Below are positions 24,778 to 35,935 of a DNA stretch of 64,000 nt, piece after piece. The translations under genes and the position numbers were made by a program. A model generated the notes under the pieces. It had not been told where the DNA came from. It worked only from the letters and a program-made list of their open reading frames with translations, and did no database searches. Each line of letters starts with the position of its first letter. Position 1 is the first letter of the stretch. The DNA is from Flammulina velutipes (taxonomy: Eukaryota > Basidiomycota > Agaricomycetes > Agaricales > Physalacriaceae), in contig CM022368.1 in assembly GCA_011800155.1 (NCBI GenBank), positions 496,001 through 560,000 of the forward strand, read 5' to 3'.

Positions 24778-26235
24778 TTACGAACTATGGTCAGGAATCA
24801 AGACCATACGACCTCTGATCTCATACGCCCTCAACTTGTCGATGACTTCGTTGGCCTGGTCCAAAGGCTGCGTGCTGAACACCCCACGCACGGTCTTATT
24901 AGCAAAAAGATTCAGAGCCGCCTCAGTAGCGCTGCGAGGTCCGTAAAGACTTGGAATAACTGAACAAAGTCAGTGTCGCGCAATTCAGACAAAATAGACA
25001 AAGCATACTGGAAATGTTACAGCCGACGATATCAAACGAGTTGAATGACAACGTTTGCGAAGACACACCGACCTAGTTTTAAAAGTTAGTGACGAGTAAA
25101 CCTCAGCCCAAAAACGCACTAAGACCGCCTTCGGGGCGCCTCCGAATTGCACTGCGTTGGGCCTCAGAGCTGAAAGGGAAAATTGGAAGGCTAATGGTTT
25201 GCCAATCAATGAGCGTTAATGAACGCGTATGAAGAGAAATAAATTCGCACGGACTTTGGGAGGTCGCGACAAAGTCAATAGTAACATCAACGACGAGTTT
25301 CCCTGTCGTGATCTTCTCATTGAGTGTGGCGAGATCAAAGGCTTGTACGGCCCCAAGCTCAAGGGCAAGTGCACGCGCCTCTGGCTTGATGTCGACGGCA
25401 TATACTGTCAATCGTTAGTAACAAAGAACACGGTAATGTTTGGATACCACAAACCCGTTGCGCCGTAATGTTTAGCGTATTGAACAGCCAAGTGGCCCAA
25501 TCCACCAATACCGAATATGAGGACTTTGACGTTAGTGCCTTCTTTAATCTACATGAGACGTTTTAACAATGCAATCGAAACAACTGAAGCCATAGTACTC
25601 ACGCCAGCCGAGTTGTAAACGGCGTGGTATGCGGTGGTAGCAGCGTCGGTCGCCATTGAAGCCTCCTCGGGGGTTACACCGTGGGGCTAAGGTAAGATCT
25701 GTGGGTCAAGATACAATTCGAGATTTCGACAAGTACTTACCACCGGAATGAGTACGTCTTGCGATACAGCTATATATTCTGCGTATGCGCCGTCTTTCCC
25801 AATGCCTTGCGTGTTCAGAAAGGCCGGGGCACCGTTAATGCCTCTGAGGCAGGGCGAGGCCAGATTCACTGCGTAGAGCTGTCCGATCTTGGCGTTATGT
25901 GGATCGACGCCTTCTCCAAGTCTAAGAGTAATGCGCGTCAGCCGACGGGGCAGATGGAATGAGATGGGGCTGACTCGACTGGAACGCCGCTGAATTCGTG
26001 GCCCATAACATAGGTACGGTTATCCAGACTCTCTCCGGAGAGCAAGGTGACATCCGTGTGGCATACTACGTTGAGAAATCTTATCAGCTTTGATAAGTTA
26101 AAGTATACAAGGAGACGACCAACCTCCAGATGCCAGGATCTTGATAAGGACTTCGCCTTTCTTGGGCTTTGGAACAGGATAGTGCTTGTTGAGGGCAAGG
26201 TCATCGTTACCACCCTGGTAAGACGCAGCGAGCAT
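24778..26235 (-). CDS. Zinc-type alcohol dehydrogenase, tandem copy 1
   Basis: This is a medium-chain dehydrogenase with a GroES-like N-terminal domain and a Rossmann domain. The start MLAASYQGGNDDLALNKHYP is at 26235. Motifs are VCHTDVTLLSGE and YVMGHEFSGVPVE (catalytic zinc Cys and His-Glu), and VKVLIFGIGGLGHLAVQYAK (dinucleotide-binding glycines), followed by VYAVDIKPEARALALELGA. The third zinc ligand position reads MATDAATTAYHAV, that is Asp where yeast and liver enzymes have Cys. The four-cysteine structural zinc loop is not seen; the loop reads SPCLRGINGAPAFLN. Introns match those of copy 2, for example GVPVE-LGEGVDP. The gene ends LIPDHSS at 24778. Substrate is unknown; the enzyme probably oxidises or reduces alcohols and aldehydes with NAD(P). 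Confidence 0.9.
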
Positions 26236-26400
26236 GGTAGTGGGAATCATCGTTGTGAGTGAATAGTTGTGCGGTCAGAAAAGAAAATTGAGATGTTGTA
26301 GAACTGGCTTGAGCTCTCTGGCTTTATACTCGTTCGGATAGCTTGATGTGAAAGGCGCTGAGCGCCCAGCGCCTAGTAGTTTCGGATCTAAGGGCTACAT
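26236..26400 (-). promoter_or_regulatory. Promoter of dehydrogenase copy 1 with palindromic GC element
   Basis: A TATAAA box lies on the minus strand at 26323-26328, about 88 bases upstream of the ATG. At 26354-26373 is GGCGCTGAGCGCCCAGCGCC, an imperfect inverted repeat. Its last 15 bases are repeated exactly upstream of the second dehydrogenase, so the promoter was duplicated with the gene and the element was kept. Confidence 0.55.
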
Positions 26401-26980
26401 TCCAACTGGGACACAGCTGACAGAGGACTAGCTCAGATACGCGGGAAGAGAGGTCGGTGCTACAGAAGTCCGACTTGCATCGGGTATCTCGTGGTGCCCA
26501 TACGAAGAATATCAATAGAAAATGAAGAGATACAAGGGAGAAAACAATTACCAGTGTAGTAGTGCACTGCACTGTGTGGGGTGGTTCCGAGAAAGACCGA
26601 CATGGCCAGGTACTGGCCGAGAAATGATAAAACACCTTTTGAAAAGGAAATTATTGAACATAGACAGAACGGTCATCAGTAAGAGTCAGAGGGGCATGCC
26701 AGTGTGTAACGTCAAAAGTGTTTGCATCCAGAAGAACATGAGTAGACGACAGTGAATCAGTACAGCGTCGAGTTATAAACCTATGAGTTTGAGCTGCTGG
26801 TCGCACCAGGTTGGAGCCGCGTGCGGGATGGCGACGGGTGTGACATCAGCGACTTGCGACTTGACCACCATCTACGCAGATTGAAACACGATATCCATTG
26901 TCCGCTATTTCCCGTGGATGGCATCCAAGTGTTATTACTAACAAGGATCGTGAGAGTGTATCTATGCGATAGTCATGGAC
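26401..26980. other. Spacer between the two dehydrogenase genes
   Basis: The first part still aligns by eye with the region upstream of copy 2 (for example CTAGCTCAGATA against TTAGCTCAGATA), showing that the duplicated unit includes several hundred upstream bases. No gene is seen. The end should hold the terminator region of copy 2. Confidence 0.45.
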
Positions 26981-28435
26981 TCACGGGCCATGGTCAGGAA
27001 TCAAGATCATACGGCCTTTGACCTCGAAAGCCCTCAGCTTGTCAATGACTTCGTTAGCCTGGTCCAAAGGCTGCGTGCTGTACACCCCACGGACAGATTT
27101 GTTGGCAAAGAGGTCCAGAGCCGCCTTAGTAGCGCTGCGAGGTCCGTAGAGACTGGGAATAACTGAGCAGAGTCAGACTTGGGTGATTCATAAGAAATGG
27201 TGAGAGCGCACTGGCAATGTTAGAGGTGACGAGGTCGAAAGAAGTAAATGACAACGATTGAGAAGCCACTCCGACCTGATTTATCGACAGTCAGTGGGAA
27301 GCAAATTTCAGTCCAAATTATTGTGACGCACGAGAACCGCTTTCGGAGCACTTCCGAATTGTGCTGCGTTGGGCCTGAGAGCGGAAAGGCAAAATTGGAA
27401 GGCTAAAGGTGAAAACTCATGAACGCCATTGACGAGGAAAGGAAGTCGAACAGACTTTGAGAGGTCGTGACAAAATCAATGGTAACGTCAACGACGAGGT
27501 TCCCTGTCGTGACCTTTTCATTGAGTGTGGCGAGATCAAATGCTTGTACGGCCCCAAGTTCAAGGGCAAGTGCGCGCGCCTCTGGCTTGATATCAACGGC
27601 ATATACTGTATAATAGTTAGAAAAACACAAAACGATAAGATTGGCATAGTAAAAACCTGTTGCGCCGTAGTGTTTGGCGTATTGAACAGCAAGGTGGCCC
27701 AATCCACCGATACCGATTATGAGGACTTTGACATTGCTACCTTCTCTAATCTAGATTAAACTCGTTAGTATGCAGTTGCAATAGATAAAGCCATAGTACT
27801 CACGCCAGCCGAGTTGTAGACGGCGTGGTATGCCGTAGTAGCAGCGTCAGTCGTCATTGAAGCCTCCTCAGGGGATACGCCGCGAGGCTACGCAAAACCT
27901 ACTGGTTAAAAGACAGTTCGGGGTTACAAATATAAGCAATTACCACGGGAATGAGCAGGTCTTGCGATACAGCTATGTATTCTGCGTATGCGCCATCTAT
28001 CCCAATACCAAGAGTGTTCAGAAAGGCCGGGGCGCCATTGATTCCTCTGAGGCAGGGCGAGCCCACGTTGACTGCGTAGAGGTGTCCAAGCTTAGCATTC
28101 CGCGGATCGACGCCTTCTCCAAGTCTGCTACGCGTCAGCCCCCAAGGAATGTGTGATGTCTGGATGGGGCCCACTCGACTGGAACGCCACTGAACTCGTG
28201 GCCCATAACATAGGTACGGTTGTCCAGACTTTCCCCAGAGAGCAAGGAAACGTCGGAGTGGCATACTACATTGAGCAACTTTGTCAGCGCTGATAGTTGA
28301 AAGCAGACGAGAAAACGACTAACCTCCAGATGCGATGATCTTCATGAGAACTTCACCTTTCTTGGGTTTCGGAACGGGATAGTGCTTGTTGAGAGCAAGG
28401 TCATCGTTACCACCTTGGAAAGAGGCAGCGAGCAT
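26981..28435 (-). CDS. Zinc-type alcohol dehydrogenase, tandem copy 2
   Basis: This is a close paralogue of the dehydrogenase 0.7 kb downstream, with the same orientation and the same intron positions. The start is at 28435. It shares YVMGHEFSGVPVE, LGEGVDPRNAKLG, SPCLRGINGAPAFLN, DAATTAYHAV and GIGGLGHLAVQYAK, and ends LIPDHGP at 26981. Differences are mostly conservative (for example GIGIDGAYAEYI against GIGKDGAYAEYI), and I see no stop or frameshift, so both copies appear functional. As in copy 1, Asp occupies the usual third zinc-ligand position and no structural zinc loop is evident. The pair may differ in substrate or in expression. Confidence 0.9.
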
Positions 28436-29075
28436 GGTAGTTGGGATCATTGTTGTGGGTATGATTTCGTAGGGAGAGATAATCGGGGGCTATCTGACTT
28501 TATATGTCTTCGGTTTGCTTGATTATGGAAGGTTGAGCGCCCAGCGCCCATTATTCTCGAAGCCAAGGACTGCATTCACACTGTGACACATTCGACAGAA
28601 GATTAGCTCAGATATGCAAATGAGAGGTCGATGTTACATACGGAAGACCAGCGAGTACCTCGTGATATCCATGCAGAATACAATAATATGGATAGAAGAT
28701 GTGGTGTCCATGAGGGATATATCAATAGAAGAAGGAGAAATACCAGGGAGTACACAATAACCACCGTATGTATTGCATAGACCGGTGTTTCCGAGAGGGA
28801 TGGGTGAATTGCCCTGAGAGCCTGGAGTTACTGAGCACAGACATAGAAACCAGACTCAGAGTCCGATCGATGCGTTACATCAATGATATTTCAAGCTTCC
28901 AGAATAACACGAGTAGACGACAGTCTATCAGTCTAGCGCTAGGAGTCGAGTTCTGCACTTTTGAGCATGAGCTGCTGGTAGCATGAGGCAAGGTTGCAAC
29001 CACGTGTCGGCGACGGGTATGACATAAACGACTTGCGTCTTGACCACCATCTACACGCGTCAAAATTCATTATCG
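28436..29075. promoter_or_regulatory. Promoter of dehydrogenase copy 2 and divergent spacer to lumazine synthase
   Basis: On the minus strand a TATAAA box lies at 28499-28504, 64 bases upstream of the ATG. The 15-base word TGAGCGCCCAGCGCC at 28534-28548 is identical to that of copy 1. The remaining ~500 bases align partly with the region upstream of copy 1 and then give way to the lumazine synthase promoter. No gene is seen. Confidence 0.55.
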
Positions 29076-29756
29076 ATGGATACAATCAAAGGCTTAGAGG
29101 CACCTAGCGAAAAACTCAACGGGGAATCGTTGCGCGTCTGCATCGTACATGCGCGTTGGAATAGAGAAGTCATCGACGCGCTGGTCGCTGGTGCCCTTGC
29201 TAAACTACACGAAGCGGGAGTGAAGAAGGAAAACATTGTTGTGGAGACTGTTCCCGGTAGCTTTGAGCTTCCTTTAGCTTGCTCAAAGTATGTTGTTAAC
29301 CTTTATCTATCCCACTGGCGATTAACATTCTCTAGAGTTATTGCTGGATCCCACATACAGGCTGCATCTAACGAAGCTGATCTGTTAGGCGGGCTCTCCT
29401 TTACTCCCAAAGTACCTTCACGCGTCAGCACTCCCGCCCCCGTGTCCTCGTCCATCGCATCCCATTCTGGTCCGTTCGACGCTGTCATCGCCATCGGTGT
29501 ACTTATCAAAGGCTCTACGATGCATTTCGAATACATTTGCGACGCGGTTTCGCATTCTTTGATGAAGCTCCAGGTAGACTCTGGGGTGCCGGTGATATTT
29601 GGTGTCCTCACCGTGTTGACGGATGAGCAGGCCTTGGAGCGGGCAGGCATTGCGAAGGGGGCGAACAAGGGTCATAACCATGGAGAGGACTGGGGAAATG
29701 CTGCGGTTGAGATGGGTTTGAAGTGCAAGAGATGGGTGACGGGCACATTTGCGTGA
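29076..29756 (+). CDS. RIB4: 6,7-dimethyl-8-ribityllumazine synthase
   Basis: This enzyme catalyses the penultimate step of riboflavin synthesis: it condenses 5-amino-6-ribitylaminouracil with dihydroxybutanone phosphate. The start MDTIKGLEAPSEKLNGES is at 29076. One 48-base intron (29288-29335) joins ACSK to VIAGS; it has no stop in frame, so an unspliced reading stays open. Family motifs are ARWNREVIDALVAGA, VPGSFELPLA, AIGVLIKGSTMHFEYI (phosphate-binding and catalytic region) and VPVIFGVLTVLTDEQALERA. An insertion of about 30 residues (PSRVSTPAPVSSSIASHSGP) precedes the second strand; I believe such inserts are common in fungal enzymes. The spliced length is about 210 residues. The protein normally forms pentamers or larger shells. 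Confidence 0.96.
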   Translation: MDTIKGLEAPSEKLNGESLRVCIVHARWNREVIDALVAGALAKLHEAGVKKENIVVETVPGSFELPLACSKYVVNLYLSHWRLTFSRVIAGSHIQAASNEADLLGGLSFTPKVPSRVSTPAPVSSSIASHSGPFDAVIAIGVLIKGSTMHFEYICDAVSHSLMKLQVDSGVPVIFGVLTVLTDEQALERAGIAKGANKGHNHGEDWGNAAVEMGLKCKRWVTGTFA

Positions 29757-29875
29757 AGCAAAGTAGACGAGTAAAGAAGACAATCATTGTACAATCAAGC
29801 GACGGATTACATCTGTGACTATCGCAACCGATTCGTTCTGCACATCTCTTTCTTTTGCATGAAATAAAATTAAAA
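29757..29875. other. Lumazine synthase 3' region and tRNA termination side
   Basis: This holds the 3' untranslated region of the lumazine synthase gene. On the minus strand, T-rich runs just past the tRNA (TTTTAATTTTATTTC, 29861-29875) fit an RNA polymerase III terminator. Confidence 0.5.
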
Positions 29876-29961
29876 TCCGACCTGCCTGGTTCGAACAGGC
29901 GACCTCAAGATAAACTGGTAACCATTACAGTCTCGCGCTCTGCCAGCTGAGCTAAGGTCGG
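29876..29961 (-). tRNA. tRNA-Tyr (GTA) with 13-base intron, copy 1
   Basis: Read on the minus strand, the acceptor stem CCGACCT pairs with AGGTCGG, with A as discriminator. The D arm is GCTCAGCTGGCAGAGC, and the anticodon stem CGAGA pairs with TCTTG around the loop CTGTAA...A, giving anticodon GTA. The T arm is GCCTGTTCGAACCAGGC. A 13-base intron (TGGTTACCAGTTT) lies one base after the anticodon, the canonical position. The C1-G72 pair is typical of eukaryotic tRNA-Tyr. A second copy lies at 36548-36633. Confidence 0.95.
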
Positions 29962-30325
29962 TTCTTTAATTTATTTCTATGTCCAAACAGCTCGCGAACG
30001 AATTGATTGACGGGTGAAATAGCCGCGTTATATAATCCGTGCCAGACTTAAAAATAGCTTCGATTCATGCAGTCATCGCAGCCAAAAGTTATTGAAGAGG
30101 CCGATTTATGCCTCAGTCTCTCATTTCTGTGTTGGCTACGAACACGTACGGGCTACTATAACTCAAAGTAACAAGCCAGAATCTATTGAAAACCTAGGCA
30201 GCATCTTTATTATTATGTAATAAAGGGACATGATTTGGTCTTGGCGCCCAAGCTTCTTGGATTATTTCAGTCAACACTCACATACTCATTTCCTACCCAA
30301 GACGCTCTTTTAACCGACTATTCCC
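29962..30325. other. Spacer and promoter of KRE6-like gene
   Basis: No gene is seen. The region lies upstream of both the tRNA (-) and the KRE6-like gene (+). Upstream ATG codons at about 30230 and 30326 are present; the downstream one is chosen because it opens the serine-rich N-terminus that splices into the conserved protein. Confidence 0.45.
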
Positions 30326-32615
30326 ATGTCGTCGTTCATCTCGTCGAGTTCGTCACCGAACGCCTCGAGGGTGAACCTCCTTCCTTCAGATTCCAAGTTC
30401 GACTCGCAGGGCAGCCGGACAACCACCTCGCTTTCCGACAAGGTCAGTTTTTATCTCTCGTTCACTTGGCAAATCTTGAGCAGCGACTCACCTTGTCTTA
30501 GTACTCTCTTGGAGCCGACCCAGCAGTCTGGGGAGCCAGTCTACATGTCGAAGACAAGGAGCCCGATGACTACCTTCACAACCCAGACCCACGGCGAGAT
30601 AAGAAATACGATGCTGGAGGTACCATTTTCACGGCCAGAGGAATCGCCAACCTTGGCTGTATCTTCATTCTCGGTGCTGGCATCGTTACCTTGTTGTACG
30701 TGAATCCCCTGCGACTTTGAGCCATATGGCTGAATTCCTACAGTGGCGGCTATCCCATAATAACCTACTTTACAACAAAGACAATGTCCTCTAATGGTGG
30801 ATTCAACCTTGGTGGAATCAACGGGACGGGACAGGTGCGTCTTTGTTGTCTCTCAATCAATTTCCTGCCTAACGACCTTGTTGTATTGTTCAGGTTCCTA
30901 GCATCGGCAATTGGGGCCTGATAGACCAGGACACTCCAGCAGATGCTTACACCAAAATCTCGTACGAGAGTGGAGAGGAGATGCAGCTCGTCTTCAGTGA
31001 CGAGTTCAACACGGATGGACGAACTTTCTATCCTGGACAAGATCCGTACTGGGAGGCTGTTGATATGCATTACTGGGGTGTATGTCTCTTTCCATTATCC
31101 TCAGCTCAATGTATTGAATGCGCATAGACCAACAACATGGAATGGTACGATCCTGCTGCCATTACAACAGAGGGTGGAGCTCTCAGAATCACGCTCGATG
31201 ACATTCCAACCCGTGGAATGGACTACAGAGGTGGCATGATGTCCTCCTGGAACAAGTTCTGCTTCACTGGTGGTCTCATCGAATCCTCCGTCACTCTCCC
31301 TGGTGCAAACAACATTGCTGGTCTGTGGCCCGCCGTGTGGACCATGGGCAATCTTGGTCGCGCTGGTTACGGTGCCAGTCTGGAAGGCACGGTCAGTCTG
31401 CTTTCAGGACCGTTCTTTTGACATGGAGACTGATTTCCCAATTAGTGGCCATATACGTACGATGCATGCGATGTTGGGACTGTAGCAAATCAGACCATAG
31501 ATGGCAAACCCGAACTTGCTACCGTCGATGGAGACCCTGGCCAGAATGGCATACTGTCCTTCCTTCCTGGCCAGAGGCTCTCCCGCTGCACATGCCCCGG
31601 AGAGTCTCATCCTGGTCCCATACATGCTGACGGGACGTATGTTGGTCGTGCCGCTCCTGAAATTGATATCTTCGAGGCACAGGTCGCCAACGGGGAGGGA
31701 CATGTCTCGCAGTCATGCCAATGGGCAGTACGTTTATCTCATCTATCAGATCTCAAGCCCCCGCTGATCCCTAGGTATAGCCTTTCAACTATGCCTATGA
31801 ATGGTTCAACACGACCGACAATGTGGTCATCTACGATGAAGAGATTACCCATCTGAACGAGTACAAGGGTGGTGCTTTCCAACAGGCGACATCTGGCGTA
31901 TCTGTGACCAGTACGTCTAATGCTTTATTTTTTCGTTGTCTCGCTAACGATGCTCCAAAGACCAAGATTGCTACGAGCTTGAGACCGGTTGCTTCGCTGT
32001 TTATGGCTTTGAATATAAACCTGGTATGTTTTATGTCTGAAGTCCTGTGCTCCAAACTAATTTCGATACGCAGGTTACGACGATGCCGTACGTAAATTCT
32101 CCTAACCTGTTGGCCCAGCTGAGATCCTATGTAGTATATCGTCTGGATCAACGACAACAAGCCTGTCTGGTTGCAACGCGGCGGTGGCACTGGTCCGGAT
32201 ACACGAGTAGAACTTTCTGCCCGCCCTATTCCGCAAGAACCTATGGTATGTTGGCAACTATACCTTCCCACTCACAAACATCTAAACGCTCTGATGTAGT
32301 ACATTCTCGCCAACCTGGGCATGTCAAGTAACTTCGGTTTCGTCGATTTGGAGAACCTCATCTTCCCCACGACGATGTCCATCGATTACATCCGGGTCTA
32401 CCAGAAGAAGGGCGAGATCAACATTGGTTGCGATCCCCCAGATTTCCCAACGCAAGCATACATCACTGAGTATGTTGTTTACCTAAATCGACTGCGATGT
32501 GAGCTGACAGAACCTTTTTAGATACATCGAGGCCTACTCAAACCCCAATCTTACCACTTGGGTGGATGATTACAAGCAACCCTTCCCGAAAAACAGCTTC
32601 TTGGGTGAATGCTAG
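30326..32615 (+). CDS. KRE6/SKN1-like beta-glucan synthesis protein (GH16)
   Basis: This is a type II membrane protein needed for beta-1,6-glucan in fungal walls; it acts in the secretory pathway or at the cell surface. The start MSSFISSSSSPNASRVNLLP is joined by an intron to YSLGADPAVWGASLHVED. One membrane helix is near LGCIFILGAGIVTLF. The GH16-like domain has LVFSDEFNTDGR, DPYWEAVDMHYWGT, GGLIESSVTLPG, GLWPAVWTMGNLGRAGYG and the active-site signature APEIDIFEAQ (E-x-D-x-x-E). Then come YGFEYKPGYDDAYIVW and IDYIRVYQ. About ten introns of 45-60 bases were traced. The gene ends NSFLGEC at 32615. It is complete and of normal length. The family's catalytic role is still debated. Confidence 0.95.
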
Positions 32616-32866
32616 ATCTCTTCCCTATATCTAGATGCTTCCATTATCTTTACCTATACCCTTAGCGTTGTACTTGTAGGTAGTTCTGTGGATGGCATTC
32701 ATTGATTTCTTTTTTGAACATCATCATCATCATCATAAATTCGTCGACTAAGGTTTGACTAAGGTCCTTGAAACTACACTACTAATAATGTCCTGAAAAT
32801 GTCTCTGATATATCAACAAACCACAAACACAAAGAGAGGGAAATCGCAGAATTAGACCACGCCACA
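32616..32866. other. Convergent 3' spacer
   Basis: The region lies between two converging stop codons. It contains a short ATC trinucleotide run (CATCATCATCATCAT near 32719) and the word TGTGGCGT on the minus strand at 32859-32866, immediately after the protease stop codon. Confidence 0.5.
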
Positions 32867-34108
32867 TCAGAACAACGCTTTGACACCTCGGTAGACCCTC
32901 ATCTGTTCTTGCATGCGATTAATTTGGCCTTCGGTAAACTCAGTCATGCAGGCGTCGTCAGCGTAGTCCATGTAATTGTCTGTGATTTTGGTGAGTATGG
33001 CAACTTTGTAGGCCTGTTAAACCAGCGGCACGTACGGACGCCGTCGATACCCTCTTTTCCAGGGCAAGTATCCTGATATGCCGGACATCCACTGGTAGAG
33101 TTAGCCTGGGCAGGTGTATCCGCGACAAGATCGCCTCCTTCCTGTTCCTCACAACCTCCCTGTCAACGCAGCACTGTCAGCTCGATACAATGGAGGTCTA
33201 TGTGGACATACCTGGAATGTATGGTACAGTCCAGCCCAGTGACCAGCTTCGTGCACTAGAGTGTAGCCAAGGTTGTAAGGAGCTCCGAATCCAGACCCCT
33301 GTGGGAGAGTGGTATGGCGAAGTATGATACCGTCGGTTATAGAGGCGTTTGCATATTCTGAAGGAAATGCGGCAGCGCCGAGCACGCCAGAGGTAGGGAA
33401 TCTGCGTCGGTTGTTAGATCAACGCAACTTTGAGATAAGAAAGTAGAACAGAAATTCACCCCAGAGTGTACACGTTGAGCACGTCCTCCAAACCAAGCCT
33501 GAGCTCAGTCTTCATCTCGTTTTGTAGCGCAGCCTGTTCTTCTGACCTGATACATAGTACTGGTTGGCTCCGCTTTTCGAGAGGAGACACAAAGTCACGT
33601 ACTCGTCTTCCGGTATGATTCCATTGAACCAAGTAGCGTTTTGCACGTATTGTAGACGCTCCAAGGCGAAGTAAAAGCCTGTGGGTTCATAAGCGGCATT
33701 GAGGACTGTCATTTGGTCGGTGATCTGCTGGAGGCTGAGAGCAAATCAGCGACGATTGTCACGGTAGGATGAGATGGAAAGCATACGGAACGTATCCTCC
33801 CTCGATGGTGCGGTTGGCGTAAATGACATGGAACACAGTCCCGATCCTACCCTCCTCGTTGTTGTAATCTCGTTGGGTAGGAGCGCGGCGTGCGTAAGCA
33901 AAATGCTCTTCTGCTGAGCGACGAGCCTCGTCCGTTATGGTCGTTCCACAGATCCTAGATATGTATGAGCATGTGTAATGAACAAGATTAAGCAGATGTC
34001 ATACCTCGGGGAAATCTCCTCCCGTGGCGTCAGAAGATTGAAAGGACTCCCAAGCACGACATTGGCAGTCGAGATGAATGCAAGAGCGAATCCGGAAGTG
34101 AACTTCAT
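32867..34108 (-). CDS. Secreted M43-type metalloprotease
   Basis: The start at 34108 gives a signal peptide ([20 protein letters not shown]) and a short pro-region ([12 protein letters not shown]). Exons then carry [44 protein letters not shown] and [10 protein letters not shown]. The zinc site [15 protein letters not shown] matches HExxHxxGxxH, and the downstream [15 protein letters not shown] supplies the Met-turn of metzincins. Cysteines in GCPAYQDTC and DACM fit the usual disulfides. Several introns were traced, including one that splits [12 protein letters not shown]. Length is about 290 residues, normal for fungal extracellular M43B proteases related to Mep1. The enzyme probably degrades extracellular protein for nutrition. 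No defect is seen. Confidence 0.93.
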
Positions 34109-34948
34109 AATGGCTGAATGAAGAGAAAAAAGTAACAAGTATGGCAAAGAAGTAGAAGAAAATTCCTGCGACGAGCTCCGCTGAAAGAAAGAAAAGAAAA
34201 GGCGAAGCAAGGGAAATCCGAAGGATGAAGATCTGTGAAGCAGCCTGAGGCTTTCTTTATACATGCCCCAGTGTGTATCAGAGAGGAGCGTAGTGACTCT
34301 GGGCGTTGAAAGGCGCCCATGTAAATCATGCCGTATGTACAGGGTAAGAGGCAGTGATCGGCTACTAGTGGCGTCGTCCACAAGTTGACGCCCCTGCCAC
34401 TCGAGCTCAAGGGATTGGAACCAGAAGTCGCTGAGTATAATAGTCAGGTAGCCATGTTAGACAGTCCAGCTGCAGGAAGAGTGGGGACAACGTCAATGAT
34501 CTAGTCATTGTCGACCACCTGGTACGCCGGGTGCGCGCGCCGCTGGTGTATTAAGAATATATTCTAGGCGAAGCGCCCGTACAGGATGCTTGTGCGCAGC
34601 TTGTGCGTGACATGTGAGCTTTCTCCAGACTGAAACCATCCCTGGGGCGTCGTGGAAAACCTGGGGTGAGTTTGAACAAGCTGAACTTGATGATTTGTAT
34701 GGTCTAACATACTACGATCTACCTCTATTGACTCGTCTTAGCTTGAGCGCGCTTTCTTGTGTACCCGTTTGACTTCACAGCCCGGATCTCTGACTCGGAG
34801 GATGGGACTTACCGGCTGAGTTATCGCTGGGCCTTGTTGGACTCGATACACTTGAATTCACGACACCAATGTACACAGATACGTCTGATGTCTCGTTTGC
34901 CACTGACGGCGAGCGAGGTCGACAAGTAAGAAAAGAGGCACACGAGAC
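34109..34948. other. Divergent spacer (protease / unrecognised gene)
   Basis: No gene is supported. The first ~150 bases are purine-rich on the plus strand (an A/G tract near 34118-34215), hence pyrimidine-rich on the coding strand of the protease. That is typical of a fungal promoter and 5' leader. Confidence 0.45.
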
Positions 34949-35935
34949 ATGACGGTCACTGCTGAAGCAAGTTTGATGGTGTTCAATGATTTGCTTCTGA
35001 CCATCACTTCTGAAAATATCCCTCGATGGACAGGAAGGTCAGCATTTCTCATTCCAGCCGAGGTCCTTGCGTTGATTTGTCTTGCTGCTGATGCTGTCAA
35101 TGCCGAGGCACTCTATTCTCATCGTTCCCACATCATTATATCGAGCATTGATCGTTTAGTACCCTCACGTTGCCACTCATTTCTCTGGAAATTTCGCTCG
35201 ACTAATGCAGGCTTCCTATATCACTTGATATTGGCATACGAGGACTGTCTCACCCTCTGCTACAGAGACCGGGCATCGCTCTTGCCACCGTCGCACGGAG
35301 GACATATAGTACCACTCGATAACGAAACATACTCCAGATGCATTGAAGATGTGCTGGCCTCTATCGAGGCCGTAACCGACGCTGCCGATTCTATCGCTAA
35401 AATTCTGCGCGAGCTGGAGGCCATCTTCATTTCCGAACTTCACAGCGCAGGCGGTTTGGCATCTTCCGTCTTCCACACCATCTTCCCTGGCTTCACGGCT
35501 CTCATACATGACCTTCCAGCGTTATTCGCAAAGCTCATTGAGGAGCTCCAGGAGACTGCGAAATGCTTTATCATGTTCGGTCGCCGCTTGCTGGAATTTC
35601 ATCGAGGTGTACATGATTTCGGCTGGGCAACACCTCCGATGTTAAGGCATCTCGAGGGGCTTCTGCGGCAGCTGAAGTTCTGTCAGAAGTCGTCGCAGAC
35701 CGATTCTTTCTACGTGGATGGTGTCGTGGAAAATCGTTCTACAAAGTGGATGAAAACCCTTCCAAGCCCTCCGCCGCGATTTGTTCCTCGTCGTACGTTT
35801 GTTTTTCTATACCTTTGAGGGATACTTGACGCCGCCATAGACTTACGTGATCAAGATATCGCCCCGCCCCCGACGAGGACTTTCCTGTATCGCCATACGC
35901 GTATCATAATGCAATCAAGTTCGCGCGCAAGATAA
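34949..35935 (+). CDS. Unrecognised helical protein
   Basis: One long exon (start MTVTAEASLMVFNDLLLTI) is followed by a short intron near 35794-35839 (GTACGT donor, CATAG acceptor), which leads to HLRDQDIAPPPTRTF and a stop at 35935. Without splicing, the frame ends at 35818. The protein, about 310 residues, is rich in predicted helix: LIPAEVLALICLAADAVNAE, CIEDVLASIEAVTDAADSI, LPALFAKLIEELQETAKC and LEGLLRQLKFCQ. I recognise no domain, signal peptide or membrane span. The long uninterrupted exon is unusual beside its intron-rich neighbours, which might suggest a young or retrocopied gene (inference). Confidence 0.55.

Noticed and set aside
32719..32733. ATC trinucleotide run as a functional element
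   Set aside because: A short simple repeat in a 3' spacer with no sign of function.
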